Below, piece by piece: positions 7,863-16,609 of a DNA stretch of 40,974 nt. The position numbers and the translations under genes were made by a program. Source of the DNA: Lachnospiraceae bacterium (GTDB lineage: Bacteria; Bacillota; Clostridia; Lachnospirales; Lachnospiraceae); the NCBI GenBank assembly GCA_022781985.1, contig JALESH010000004.1, forward strand, positions 1-40,974, in the 5' to 3' direction. Below the pieces are notes generated by a model. It had not been told where the DNA came from, did not search any database, and worked only from the letters and a program-made list of their open reading frames with translations. Within the stretch, counting starts at the first letter, position 1; every line of letters begins with the position of its first letter.

Positions 7863-8744
7863 TTATTCCTCTATTGTAATACTGTATTCGGCTGCAAACC
7901 TTTCACCCGGCTGCAGCGTATTGGTCCATTTTTTTTCTTCCCAGGCGCCGGTGAAATCGGTATGGTCGCAGAGGCCGTACCAGGGCTCAATACAGATAAA
8001 TGGAGCATTCTTTTCTATCGGTGTCCAGACCGCCAGCACCGGAGCATCAAATTCCACTGTAATATAAGGCTTTTTTTCAGGCGTCAGCAGGGATACCCTG
8101 TGAAGCTGGAAATCCTCCATAACCAGTGTGGAATACTCAAACAGCTCCTTTTTAATGGCCGTCATTCCGTTTTCCAGCTCATAGACAGCCTGCCTGTGGC
8201 CTGCCAGCCCATCCTCCTCTATAACGGTACTGCGCAGGCAGTCCTCCACATCGAAAGCCATGTAATAGCTCTCCTGGCTCTCTCCCTCCTTCAATGGGCA
8301 GTTGAAGCCCGGATGCCCTCCTATAGAAAAATAAAGCGTATTCTGCGAGGGGTTCTCCACCCTCCAAAGCACCTTCATCGTCATTCCTTCCAGACGATAC
8401 CCCATTTCCAGTCTGAATTCAAAGGGATAGACCCTCCTCGTAGCCTCGTCCGCCTCCAGCATAAACCAGATCTCTGTGTCACTCTGAGACACCAGCTTAC
8501 ACTCTGTATCCTTCAGAAATCCATGCCTTTCCAAAGGATAGGTCTCACCTCCGAAGCGGTACTTCCCATTCTTCAGCCCTCCCACTGCCGGAAACAGAAT
8601 CGGGGATCGACGCGCCCAATATTGCCCGTCTCCGCGCCAAAGATACTCCCTTTCTCCGTCCGCCCTGCGTAAGGATTGCAGTTCTGCGCCGCGGCTGTCC
8701 ACAGCAGCCGTAATTTTGCCGTTGCTAATCTCATAGATTGCCAT
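7863..8744 (-). CDS. Aldose 1-epimerase family protein (LacX-like)
   Basis: This 293-residue beta-sandwich protein of the galactose mutarotase superfamily shows RRSPILFPAVGGL (46-58), His74 in ERHGFL, SIGGHPGFNCPL carrying the second active-site His, and FICIEPWYGLCD with the probable catalytic Glu. It likely interconverts sugar anomers or binds hexose or hexose phosphate. No sugar operon surrounds it, so the substrate is open. The start has GGAGGGG four bases upstream. Confidence 0.85.
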   Translation of the reverse strand: MAIYEISNGKITAAVDSRGAELQSLRRADGEREYLWRGDGQYWARRSPILFPAVGGLKNGKYRFGGETYPLERHGFLKDTECKLVSQSDTEIWFMLEADEATRRVYPFEFRLEMGYRLEGMTMKVLWRVENPSQNTLYFSIGGHPGFNCPLKEGESQESYYMAFDVEDCLRSTVIEEDGLAGHRQAVYELENGMTAIKKELFEYSTLVMEDFQLHRVSLLTPEKKPYITVEFDAPVLAVWTPIEKNAPFICIEPWYGLCDHTDFTGAWEEKKWTNTLQPGERFAAEYSITIEE

Positions 8745-8853
8745 TTTACCCCTCCGTTACTCTTTTTGCATTTTATTATAGTAGAATTATCCTGATTTTA
8801 CAAGACGTTTTCCCGGAAGCCTCTGCTGCATGCCCCGGCGATAGAAAGACGAC

Positions 8854-9540
8854 CTATCCCACCTTATAGCCTGTCCCCCATACTACCTTGAGATACTTGG
8901 GCTTCTTAGGGTTTCTTTCGATCTTTTCCCTGATATGCCTGATATGTACGGCTATGGTATTCTCTACTCCCACTGCCCGCATATTCCAGATCGACTCATA
9001 GATCTGACCGATGGAAAGCACCCTCCCCCGCTGCTGTACCAGCAGCCGCAGAATCTTATATTCCAAAGGAGTCAGGCTAACCTCCTTGCCCCCCACTGTC
9101 ACCTTTCTGATCACATCGTCTATCACAAGCTCGTCCACCCTGTATATTCTGTCAATATTGTCGCACAGCCTGGCCAGCTGGGTATAGCGTCTGCACTGGG
9201 AATTGATCCTGGCCATGAATTCCAGGGGGTGATAGGGATGGATCACATAATCGTCCGCTCCTGCATTCAGGGCTGCAATCTTCATCTGCTCCGTATCGTT
9301 GGCCGAGAGCACGATAATGGGCATCTGATACGCCCTTCTGAGCGCTTTCAGCCTCTCCAGTCCATCTCTCCGGGGGAAATCCACATCCATGATCACCAAA
9401 TGGATATCCTTTTTCAAAATTCTCTCTAATGCAGCCTCCAGCTCATTTTCTGCAAATATCTGGTACCCCTCCTGTGCCAGAAAAATCCCAAGTGCCTCCC
9501 GATCCGCTTCCTTCTGATTATAAATAAGAATATTTCTCAT
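8854..9540 (-). CDS. OmpR/PhoB-family response regulator with degenerate receiver
   Basis: The 228-residue protein has a receiver (1-115) and a C-terminal winged helix with SLTPLEYKILRLL and VHIRHIREKIE. Asp52 (IMDVDFP) is at the phospho-acceptor position. However, the acidic pair normally near residues 8-9 is replaced by YNQ (NILIYNQKE), and the conserved Lys near residue 105 is His (YVIHPYHPLE). Mg2+ binding and phosphorylation are therefore doubtful. No histidine kinase is adjacent. It lies 40 bases downstream of the anti-sigma gene and may share its transcript. GGGGAGG is 12 bases before ATG, a wide spacing. Confidence 0.88.
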   Translation of the reverse strand: MRNILIYNQKEADREALGIFLAQEGYQIFAENELEAALERILKKDIHLVIMDVDFPRRDGLERLKALRRAYQMPIIVLSANDTEQMKIAALNAGADDYVIHPYHPLEFMARINSQCRRYTQLARLCDNIDRIYRVDELVIDDVIRKVTVGGKEVSLTPLEYKILRLLVQQRGRVLSIGQIYESIWNMRAVGVENTIAVHIRHIREKIERNPKKPKYLKVVWGTGYKVG

Positions 9541-9579
9541 AATGAATTATATCCTCCCCTGTAAAAACATCTCTTTCAT

Positions 9580-10380
9580 TCATTCTGCACCTTCATACAG
9601 GCTCAGGTCGATACTGTCCATAACCTGTCTGGCTTCCTCCTCCGTATATCCCGAAAAATCAATGAATATCTCATAGGTGCCTGCTGTAGCCGCCCCATGG
9701 ATCCTCAGTGTCTCTTCTTCCTCTGCCCTCACGGAATCCACCAGCGTATAGGTATAACCCTGCGCATTGGTGTAGGTTCTCTCATTGCATACTCCCTCCG
9801 GAAAAACCTTGGCTGCAGCATGCCCCCGGGTATGGGCATAGTTTGTCCTTTCCAGCCAAAGCGTCCTGCTGCCCATATCATAACGGATCATTGCCCATTC
9901 TCCGCAGACTGCTATCTCCACCGTTCCCTCCATCTCCATGGACGGCTGAGGAAATAGGATATCCTCGCTGTTTTCAAATTCCTCTATAGAAGAATAATGC
10001 TTGACGGGAGCCTCCTCCTCTATCCGAAACGCTTCCTCCATGGGCGGGTATACCTTCAGCTCTGCCGTCCCTGACTCTTCTGTCATCTGCTCCGGCGCAT
10101 TCTCTTCCATGGAGGCCAAATCTCCGGAGGCGAACCCCCACTCTCTTACTTTAATGGCGTTTCCTATATATGTGGCTGCCTTTACTGTACCGTAGCCACA
10201 CACGAAAAGGATGCCTATAACAGAAGACACAGTAACAGCAGCTCTCTGCAGCCTTTTTGCCACCCGTCTCCTATGCCTCCTCCTGTCCATACAGCCACGA
10301 GCATCTATATGAATTTCTTTCATGCCCACCCTGTCCATATCCTGTACTGCTGAGCGATAGCAACCTCTAAAATCATTCAT
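9580..10380 (-). CDS. Putative membrane anti-sigma factor
   Basis: This 266-residue protein has a basic N-terminal part of about 45 residues, one transmembrane segment at about 47-66 (VTVSSVIGILFVCGYG), and a long acidic extracytoplasmic domain rich in Glu. The first codons overlap the end of the ECF sigma gene by eight bases, indicating translational coupling. Topology and position fit an anti-sigma factor that holds the sigma factor at the membrane until an outside signal arrives. No zinc-binding HxxxCxxC motif is visible. The function is inferred mainly from context. Confidence 0.72.
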   Translation of the reverse strand: MNDFRGCYRSAVQDMDRVGMKEIHIDARGCMDRRRHRRRVAKRLQRAAVTVSSVIGILFVCGYGTVKAATYIGNAIKVREWGFASGDLASMEENAPEQMTEESGTAELKVYPPMEEAFRIEEEAPVKHYSSIEEFENSEDILFPQPSMEMEGTVEIAVCGEWAMIRYDMGSRTLWLERTNYAHTRGHAAAKVFPEGVCNERTYTNAQGYTYTLVDSVRAEEEETLRIHGAATAGTYEIFIDFSGYTEEEARQVMDSIDLSLYEGAE

Positions 10381-10933
10381 ACCGATACTCCTCCCTGAGT
10401 TTTTTTCTGAGCAGCTCCCTGCCTCTTGTGAGCTGGGAGGTTACCGTCGATTCCTTTCGCCCGGTAGCATAGCCTATCTCTTTTATGCTCATCTGCTGAT
10501 AATAAAACAAATGTATCACTTCACGATATTTCACCGGCAGCCTCATCACGGCCTCCAGAATTTCCCGGTTTCTCTCTCTTTGCAGGAAATCCCTCTCCAT
10601 ACCGTCCTCGGCTTCACTCTCTATACTCATCCCCTTTTCCGTCATGCTGCCTCTGTGCCTGTACCAGGCAGAACGCCACACCTTCCGGCAGCCGTTCAGC
10701 GTTACCCTGATCAGCCAGGCCTTCTCATGTTCCGGCGACTCAAATTCCTTTTTATTTTTAATCATCTGGTAAAATGTCTCCTGCACCACATCCTCCGCAT
10801 CATGGTTATTCCTCAGCTGCAGAAAGGCTATAGTATACAGCATCCGGCTATACTCATCAATCTTCTTCTGCACTGCTTCTATATCTTCGGGATGCGAAGC
10901 AGACATTCCAGTGGCCTTGCCCATCTTTTCCAT
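10373..10933 (-). CDS. ECF-type RNA polymerase sigma factor
   Basis: This protein of about 186 residues carries sigma region 2 (HDAEDVVQETFYQMIKNKK, then AWLIRVTLNGCRKVW) and region 4 (LPVKYREVIHLFYYQQMSI, then STVTSQLTRGRELLRKKL). It probably directs polymerase to a small stress regulon and to its own operon with the anti-sigma gene. The start is uncertain: the ATG at 10933 (MEKMGKATG) lies 12 bases after GGGGAAGAG, the ATG at 10924 is also possible, and the longest frame begins at 11089 inside the neighbouring vanZ-like gene. Confidence 0.88.
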   Translation of the reverse strand: MEKMGKATGMSASHPEDIEAVQKKIDEYSRMLYTIAFLQLRNNHDAEDVVQETFYQMIKNKKEFESPEHEKAWLIRVTLNGCRKVWRSAWYRHRGSMTEKGMSIESEAEDGMERDFLQRERNREILEAVMRLPVKYREVIHLFYYQQMSIKEIGYATGRKESTVTSQLTRGRELLRKKLREEYRYE

Positions 10934-11032
10934 ATGTATGTCACATCTCTTCCCCGTTGTTTCTGTTATTAAGTCATGAAGGCTTTTAATAGTAATATCC
11001 GCTGTCACATGAAAATACTGCAAAAACCAAAA

Positions 11033-11082
11033 AAATATTTCAAAACAAACTTTTATCAGACAACGTTCATTTTGAAATATTT
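11033..11082 (-). terminator. Inverted repeat overlapping the vanZ-like stop, probable terminator
   Basis: The arms AAATATTTCAAAA and TTTTGAAATATTT are perfect 13-base complements separated by 24 bases. On the minus strand the second arm continues into a T run, so it can act as an intrinsic terminator for truA-vanZ. The stem is very AT-rich and begins before the stop codon, so an operator role for the downstream ECF gene is also possible. Confidence 0.55.
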
Positions 11083-11546
11083 CCTGCATTTTTTCTTATT
11101 GTTTCCCACCAGATATGGAGCACCCAGCCCAGCCCTGCACCCAGACAATTCAACAGTATATCATCCACATCAAAGGCTCCGAAGGCACTGAAAAGCTGAA
11201 AAACCTCAATTCCCAGAACAAAGACCAGGGCATTCAGCATAAGCAGGGCAAAATTCCTGCATCCTTCCTGCAGATAAGGAAGGAGAAATCCCAGGGGGAT
11301 AAAGACCACCACATTTCCTGCCAGGTTTTCAAAGCTGTTCAGCTTATAGGAATACTCTATATACATTTTTATCGTTTTAAACGGGGTAAAATTGGCACTT
11401 TCCAGCCCTGCCAGGATGACTCCCTTCTCCCATGTATCCACTACAGCCTTTAGGCTGTCCCAGGGATATTTGAAAATAATGACCCTTACAACAACTGCTA
11501 TATAAATAAAAAACACAGGTTTTATGCTTTTTAATTTATTCACCAA
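11067..11546 (-). CDS. VanZ-like membrane protein
   Basis: This 159-residue membrane protein has about four hydrophobic segments. It carries the VanZ-family signatures NLAGNVVVFIPLGFLLPYL and EVFQLFSAFGAFDVDDILLN. VanZ of enterococci confers low teicoplanin resistance, but most family members have no proven role, and there are no van genes here. It overlaps the end of truA by seven bases and is probably translated from the same message. Confidence 0.85.
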   Translation of the reverse strand: MVNKLKSIKPVFFIYIAVVVRVIIFKYPWDSLKAVVDTWEKGVILAGLESANFTPFKTIKMYIEYSYKLNSFENLAGNVVVFIPLGFLLPYLQEGCRNFALLMLNALVFVLGIEVFQLFSAFGAFDVDDILLNCLGAGLGWVLHIWWETIRKNAGNISK

Positions 11547-12280
11547 TAACGAACCTCCACCAGAGTCAATCCCTTAGCAGGCACCAGCGGGCCGGCGGAC
11601 TCCCTCGCACCCCCGGCCAGCAGCCGGCCCATCTCTTCTGCTTTTCTCTTGTGCAGCCCGACCTCCAGAAGAGTCCCTGTCAGGATACGTACCATGTGGT
11701 ATAGGAATCCCTCTCCCCGGAAGGTAAAACGTATTTCCTCCCCGGCTCTTTCTATTCCGATGGCTTCCACCCTGCGCACTGTGGACTTCTTCCCTCTTTT
11801 GCGGGAGGTAAATGCCCGGTAATCATGGGTGCCCTCCAGCAGTCCGGCAGCCTGACGCATTGCCTCTATATCCAGCTCCTCTGCCATCTGATATACATAC
11901 CTTCTATCAAATATATGTGGTACCGGACTGTTTAGCACCCGATAGACATAGGTCTTCCCTTTGGCATGCAGCCTGCTATGAAACCGCTCCGGCATCTCAG
12001 AAGCATGGATCACTGCAATATCCTCCGGCAGATATCTGTTCATGTAAGCCATGATTTCTTCCGGTGTTTTATCCGTGTCTATATGGAAGTTTGCCGTCTG
12101 TCCCAGTGCGTGGACTCCCGCGTCCGTCCTTCCGGAACCATGTACCTCCACCCTTTCCCCACACATCCTGCCAAGCAGTGCCTCCAGCCGCCCCTGAATG
12201 GTATTTTCCGTGCTTTCCTGCCGCTGCCAGCCCTGATAGCGTGTGCCTTCATATTGAAGTATTACTTTTATATTCCGCAA
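11540..12280 (-). CDS. truA: tRNA pseudouridine synthase A, TTG start
   Basis: This 246-residue enzyme converts uridines 38-40 of tRNA anticodon arms to pseudouridine. The catalytic Asp53 lies in GSGRTDAGVHALGQ, and the N-terminus reads MRNIKVILQYEGTRYQGWQR, the usual TruA opening. The start is TTG at 12280, eight bases after GGGGAGG. The longer ATG frame from 12412 would add 44 non-conserved residues and overlap the upstream membrane-protein gene by about 100 bases. It is followed by the overlapping vanZ-like gene. Confidence 0.95.
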   Translation of the reverse strand: MRNIKVILQYEGTRYQGWQRQESTENTIQGRLEALLGRMCGERVEVHGSGRTDAGVHALGQTANFHIDTDKTPEEIMAYMNRYLPEDIAVIHASEMPERFHSRLHAKGKTYVYRVLNSPVPHIFDRRYVYQMAEELDIEAMRQAAGLLEGTHDYRAFTSRKRGKKSTVRRVEAIGIERAGEEIRFTFRGEGFLYHMVRILTGTLLEVGLHKRKAEEMGRLLAGGARESAGPLVPAKGLTLVEVRYW

Positions 12281-12311
12281 TAATGCAACCTCCCCTGGAT
12301 TCTCCCTTTCC

Positions 12312-13538
12312 TTATGAATCCTCCTTTTTTCCTTTCTTCCGGGCTCCCTTATACTCTGTCCCTCTCTGCTTTTGATATTCCTCGTATTCCTGTACGATTC
12401 CCAAATCGGCATCCTCCAGCCTGCGGAAATTGTTAATGCCTGCCACCAGTATTTTCAGACTGTTCTTGACTGTATCAAACACCCCTTCCTTATCCATATT
12501 CACAAGGATAATGCCCAGAGGGACCGCCACGATCATGCCGATCACCCCGCCCAGCTTATACCCGATATAGAGCAGGAAGAGAGTAGGGATGGGCGGCATC
12601 CCAATGGAATCTCCTACTATTTTAGGCTGGATGAGCTGGCGCACAAGCTGTCCTCCGCACCACATGATCATAAGTCCCAGCGCCATCCTATAGTCTGAAC
12701 TGAGCACCTTGACCACAGCCCAGGGTATCAGCACTGCGCCCGTTCCGAATACCGGAAGAAAATCCAGGAGGGCAATGCCCAATGCGATCAGCAGTGCATA
12801 GTCCACATCCAATATGAAAAACCCTATCACCAGCAGCAGATACATCCATATCTCGATTTTAAACTGTGCCTTAAAATAGTCACCTACTGCACGCTTCAGA
12901 CTGCAGGCAACCAACTCCCAGCGCAGCCTGATCCCTTCCGGTACATGCTTTTTCATATTCACGGAGAGGTAGTCTCTCTCTGCAACAAAAAAATAAGCGG
13001 ACAGCAGACTCATAATGATGCCTATGATGATAGAGGGCAGATGCCTGGCAAAATTCCCCAGGGCCTCTATCGTAGGTGTGCCCAGGATGCTGACTGCCTT
13101 TCCCACAAAATCCTCCATCTGGTCACCCACAGCCACAATTGCCTCCCTGACCCCTACCGGCAGGCGGCTGTAGATATCATCCATATTCTTCCCAATGGTT
13201 CGGAAATCCTCTTCCCATCCATGCCAGATCCGGGGCAGATCCTCGATCAGACCCACTGCCTCTCCACACACCTTGGCACCGATCAGATAGGCTCCCAGTA
13301 CCACCAGGGCGATGACTGTAATAATGACGAAGGCAGTCCCTGCCTTCCGCCTTATCTTCAGTTTCTTTTCAAAAAAATGCACCAGGGGATTTGCGATCAG
13401 GGCGATGACCCAACCCACCACAAAGGGCATAAAGAAAAACACCACCCTGGGAAGCAGGACGATCACCAGCAGCAATCCTGCCGCTGCCACCCCCAGATTG
13501 ACAAATACCTTCAGATAAGTTCTGAGCAACGTTTTCAT
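12312..13538 (-). CDS. ytvI: AI-2E family / sporulation membrane protein YtvI-like
   Basis: This 408-residue polytopic membrane protein has about eight hydrophobic segments. It shows the AI-2E/PerM-type organisation: a paired N-terminal hairpin, a long amphipathic middle (about 95-165) and a C-terminal bundle containing LDFLPVFGTGAVLIPWA and GGVIGMIVAVPLGIILV. In Firmicutes the YtvI branch is annotated as a sporulation integral membrane protein. The transported substrate, if any, is unknown. It sits 14 bases after engB, with AGGAGGTGT before ATG, and its basic tail ends 31 bases before truA. Confidence 0.82.
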   Translation of the reverse strand: MKTLLRTYLKVFVNLGVAAAGLLLVIVLLPRVVFFFMPFVVGWVIALIANPLVHFFEKKLKIRRKAGTAFVIITVIALVVLGAYLIGAKVCGEAVGLIEDLPRIWHGWEEDFRTIGKNMDDIYSRLPVGVREAIVAVGDQMEDFVGKAVSILGTPTIEALGNFARHLPSIIIGIIMSLLSAYFFVAERDYLSVNMKKHVPEGIRLRWELVACSLKRAVGDYFKAQFKIEIWMYLLLVIGFFILDVDYALLIALGIALLDFLPVFGTGAVLIPWAVVKVLSSDYRMALGLMIMWCGGQLVRQLIQPKIVGDSIGMPPIPTLFLLYIGYKLGGVIGMIVAVPLGIILVNMDKEGVFDTVKNSLKILVAGINNFRRLEDADLGIVQEYEEYQKQRGTEYKGARKKGKKEDS

Positions 13539-13552
13539 CAGGACACCTCCTG

Positions 13553-14143
13553 CTACTTTTCCTCCAGATATCGGTCCAATAGCCCGTAGATTTCTTCTCT
13601 TCCCTGCTTGGTCTGTGCAGAATAAGGAATGACGATCGTATCCGGCTCCGTTTTTAACCCTGTTTTGATCATTTTCACATGCTTCTGTATCTGGCTTCTG
13701 TTGATCTTATCGGATTTTGTTGCGATGATGACGGGCTTAAATCCCTGTTCCAGGATCCATGCATACATCATCCTGTCATTGCCCGAGGGCTCATGCCTGA
13801 TATCAATGAGGAGGAAGACCGCCTTCAGCATCTTACTCCTGTGCAGATAGTTCTCCACCATCCTTCCCCAGGCAGCCTTCACCTCCTCATTGGCTCTGGC
13901 ATAGCCGTAGCCGGGAAGGTCTACCAGATACAGCTGGTCGTTGATATTATAAAAGTTGATGGTCTGTGTCTTTCCCGGCTGGGAGCTGGTTCTTGCAAGA
14001 GACTTTCTGTTCATCAGCCCGTTGATCAGGGAAGATTTTCCCACATTGCTCTTACCCGCAAATGCAAACTCCATACAGGGATTCTCCGGCAGCCTGCTGG
14101 TAACACCGCAGACTGTCTCCAGGCTCACGTTTTTTATTACCAT
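13553..14143 (-). CDS. engB: Ribosome biogenesis GTPase EngB (YsxC/YihA)
   Basis: This 196-residue small GTPase is needed for late assembly of the large ribosomal subunit. Its motifs are G1 GKSNVGKS (30-37), G2 threonines in SQPGKTQTINFY, G3 DLPGYGYA, G4 TKSD and a G5-like YSAQT. It follows lon with only two bases between the stop and start codons, the common order in Firmicutes. Confidence 0.96.
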   Translation of the reverse strand: MVIKNVSLETVCGVTSRLPENPCMEFAFAGKSNVGKSSLINGLMNRKSLARTSSQPGKTQTINFYNINDQLYLVDLPGYGYARANEEVKAAWGRMVENYLHRSKMLKAVFLLIDIRHEPSGNDRMMYAWILEQGFKPVIIATKSDKINRSQIQKHVKMIKTGLKTEPDTIVIPYSAQTKQGREEIYGLLDRYLEEK

Positions 14144-14145
14144 AA

Positions 14146-16539
14146 TTAAACTGCCCCTCCTTTCTCCCTGATCCCGGCAGACTCTCTGACAAGTGCATAG
14201 GAGAGCACCTCCTCCATGGTGTCTACAAAATATATGGCAAGGCCGTCTTTGATTTCATCAGATATCTCATCTACATCCTTCCTGTTTTTTCCCGGCACCA
14301 GAACCGTACTGATCCCGGCTGTTTTGGCAGCCAGGATCTTTTCCTTCAGGCCTCCTACAGGCAATACCCTCCCTCTCAAGGTGATCTCTCCTGTCATGGC
14401 CAGATCAGCCTTCACCGGTATCATGGTAATGGCTGACAGCAGGGCCGCAGCCATGGTGATCCCCGCACTGGGCCCATCCTTTGGCACTGCCCCCTCCGGA
14501 ATATGGAGATGGAAGTCATTCTTTTTAAACATATCCTGGGCTATTTTGTACTCCCTGCTTACAGAGCGCACATAGCTTAAGCCGATCAGTGCCGATTCCT
14601 TCATCACATCCCCCATCTGACCGGTCAGCTCCAACTCACCCCTGCCGGGCATTCTGTTGACCTCCACCTGCAGCGTATCCCCTCCCACACTGGTCCAGGC
14701 CAGTCCTCTTACAATACCCACCTCATCCTTTTCATTGGCTTTATTGGTGCTGTACTTTTCCCTCCCCAGATATTTCTCCAGGTTGGAATCCGTGATTTTT
14801 ACAGGCAGCTCTGTCTCATGGCGCTCTGCAGACTCACGGCTTTGCAGGATTTCCTTCACTGCCTTTCGGCAGATCCGCCCCAGCTTTCTCTCCAGCTCCC
14901 GGACGCCGGCTTCCCTGGTATAGGCTTCGATCATTTTTTTCAATGCCCCGTCACTGATGGAAAGCTGTCCCCTGTCCAGCCCATTCTTTTTCATCTGCTT
15001 CTCCACCAGATGCTCTTTGGCGATATGGAACTTTTCATTGGCTGTATAGCTGGTCACCTCGATGAGCTCCATACGGTCCAGCAGCGGCCTGGGTATCGTC
15101 TCTGTGGAATTGGCTGTAGCGATAAAAAGCACCTCTGAAAGATCCACCGGGATCTCCACATAATGATCCCTGAATCTTTCATTCTGCTCCCCATCCAGTA
15201 CCTCCAGCAGGGCGGAGGAGGTATCCCCCTTATAGTCACTGCTCACCTTGTCTATCTCATCTAACAGCATCAGGGGGTTCTTCACTCCTGCCTGCTTTAA
15301 TGCCTTGATGATACGGCCGGGCATGGCACCCACATAGGTTTTTCTGTGTCCTCTGATCTCGGCCTCATCTCTCACCCCGCCCAGGCAGATTCGAACATAT
15401 TCCTTTTTCATGGCCTTCGCCACGCTCCTGGCAATGGAGGTCTTTCCCGTGCCGGGAGGTCCCACCAGGCAGATGACCGGAGCCTCTCCCTGCTTCGACA
15501 TACAGCGGACTGCCAGAGTCTCCAGCACCCTCTCCTTCACCTGCTTCAGTCCGTAATGATCCTCCTCCAGCACCGCCTCTGCCCTGACGATGTCCGTATT
15601 GTCCCTGGAACGCTTGTCCCAGGGAAGCTCCAGCAGCGTTTCAATATATCCTCTCTCCACTGCACTCTCGGAGCTGCTCTGGGGAAGATTTCTGAAACGG
15701 GAAATCTCTTTCCTTATTTTTTCTTTTATCTCTTTCCCGGCCTTCAGCTTCTTTAAGTCTGCCTCATACTGGGCTGCATCAGAGAAACTGTCTTCCTCTC
15801 CCAGCTCCTCCCTGATCAGCTGAAGCTGCTCTCTGAGCATATACTCCCTCTGATGCCTGTCCACTCTCTCTTTGAGCTTCCCTGTCAGTTCCGTCCTGAT
15901 CCCAGCCACCTCTATCTCGTTGGACAGGATGTCTGCCATAGCCTCATAACGCTCCTCCAAATCTACAGCAGACAGCACCCGCTGTTTATCCTCAAAGCTC
16001 AGGGGCATGTTGATCGTCATCTGGTCAAGGAAGCTGCCCAGCTCATGGGCCTCATACATATAGCGGGACAAGGCCTCTCCGATTTTGGGATAATAGCCTG
16101 CATAGCCGGAAAACAAATCCTTCAGTTCCTCCACCATGGCCTTTTCTCTGGGAGTTCCCTGCAGGCTTAACGGCTCCCCTATCTCTCTTACACTGCCCTC
16201 CAGATACTGTTCTTTCTCTGTTAGGTACAGCAGCTCCCCTCTGGCCAGGCCTTCCACCATCACTCTGATGAGATGCCCCGGCATCCTGGTGATCTGCCTG
16301 ACCAGCGCAATGGTTCCTATATGGTAAACCTGGTCAAAACCCGGATCATTCTCTTCTATTGCCTTCTGGGTTGCCAGAAAGACTCTCTGCCCCTCCAGCA
16401 TCGCCTGTTCCACCGCTGCAATGGATTTCTCCCTGCTCAGGTCAAAATGTATGGTCATCCGGGGAAGTATCGTCATTCCCCGCAGCGGAACAACCGGCAG
16501 AAGTCCTTCCTTTATTGCATCCGTATTTTTCATTTCCAT
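14146..16539 (-). CDS. lon: ATP-dependent protease Lon
   Basis: This 797-residue (from the second ATG) cytoplasmic AAA+ serine protease degrades misfolded and regulatory proteins. The N-terminal substrate domain spans about 10-205. Walker A GPPGTGKT is near residue 360 and Walker B MLLDEID near 425. The catalytic dyad is Ser691 in PKDGPSAG with Lys734 in GGLKEK. The ATG at 16539 (MEMKNTD) is preferred because GAGGA lies five to seven bases upstream; the ATG at 16551 overlaps that site. It lies downstream of clpX behind a strong hairpin, so it may be only partly co-transcribed. Confidence 0.97.
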   Translation of the reverse strand: MEMKNTDAIKEGLLPVVPLRGMTILPRMTIHFDLSREKSIAAVEQAMLEGQRVFLATQKAIEENDPGFDQVYHIGTIALVRQITRMPGHLIRVMVEGLARGELLYLTEKEQYLEGSVREIGEPLSLQGTPREKAMVEELKDLFSGYAGYYPKIGEALSRYMYEAHELGSFLDQMTINMPLSFEDKQRVLSAVDLEERYEAMADILSNEIEVAGIRTELTGKLKERVDRHQREYMLREQLQLIREELGEEDSFSDAAQYEADLKKLKAGKEIKEKIRKEISRFRNLPQSSSESAVERGYIETLLELPWDKRSRDNTDIVRAEAVLEEDHYGLKQVKERVLETLAVRCMSKQGEAPVICLVGPPGTGKTSIARSVAKAMKKEYVRICLGGVRDEAEIRGHRKTYVGAMPGRIIKALKQAGVKNPLMLLDEIDKVSSDYKGDTSSALLEVLDGEQNERFRDHYVEIPVDLSEVLFIATANSTETIPRPLLDRMELIEVTSYTANEKFHIAKEHLVEKQMKKNGLDRGQLSISDGALKKMIEAYTREAGVRELERKLGRICRKAVKEILQSRESAERHETELPVKITDSNLEKYLGREKYSTNKANEKDEVGIVRGLAWTSVGGDTLQVEVNRMPGRGELELTGQMGDVMKESALIGLSYVRSVSREYKIAQDMFKKNDFHLHIPEGAVPKDGPSAGITMAAALLSAITMIPVKADLAMTGEITLRGRVLPVGGLKEKILAAKTAGISTVLVPGKNRKDVDEISDEIKDGLAIYFVDTMEEVLSYALVRESAGIREKGGAV

Positions 16540-16564
16540 AACAATCCTCATTACTTATTCTAAT

Positions 16565-16592
16565 AAAACGCCGCCTGAGCCGGCGGCGTTTT
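16565..16592. terminator. Strong hairpin between clpX and lon
   Basis: The perfect 11-bp stem AAAACGCCGCC/GGCGGCGTTTT has a six-base loop and ends in TTTTATT on the minus strand. It should stop or attenuate clpX transcripts before lon. Because it is symmetric it could also work on the plus strand. Confidence 0.88.
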
Positions 16593-16609
16593 ACCTGTTT
16601 CATCCATTC

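Noticed and set aside
11067..11546. Glycopeptide resistance locus
   Set aside because: The VanZ-like protein lies in a truA operon, with no vanA/H/X genes. The two-component system at 36-38 kb has a redox operon, not van genes, beside it.
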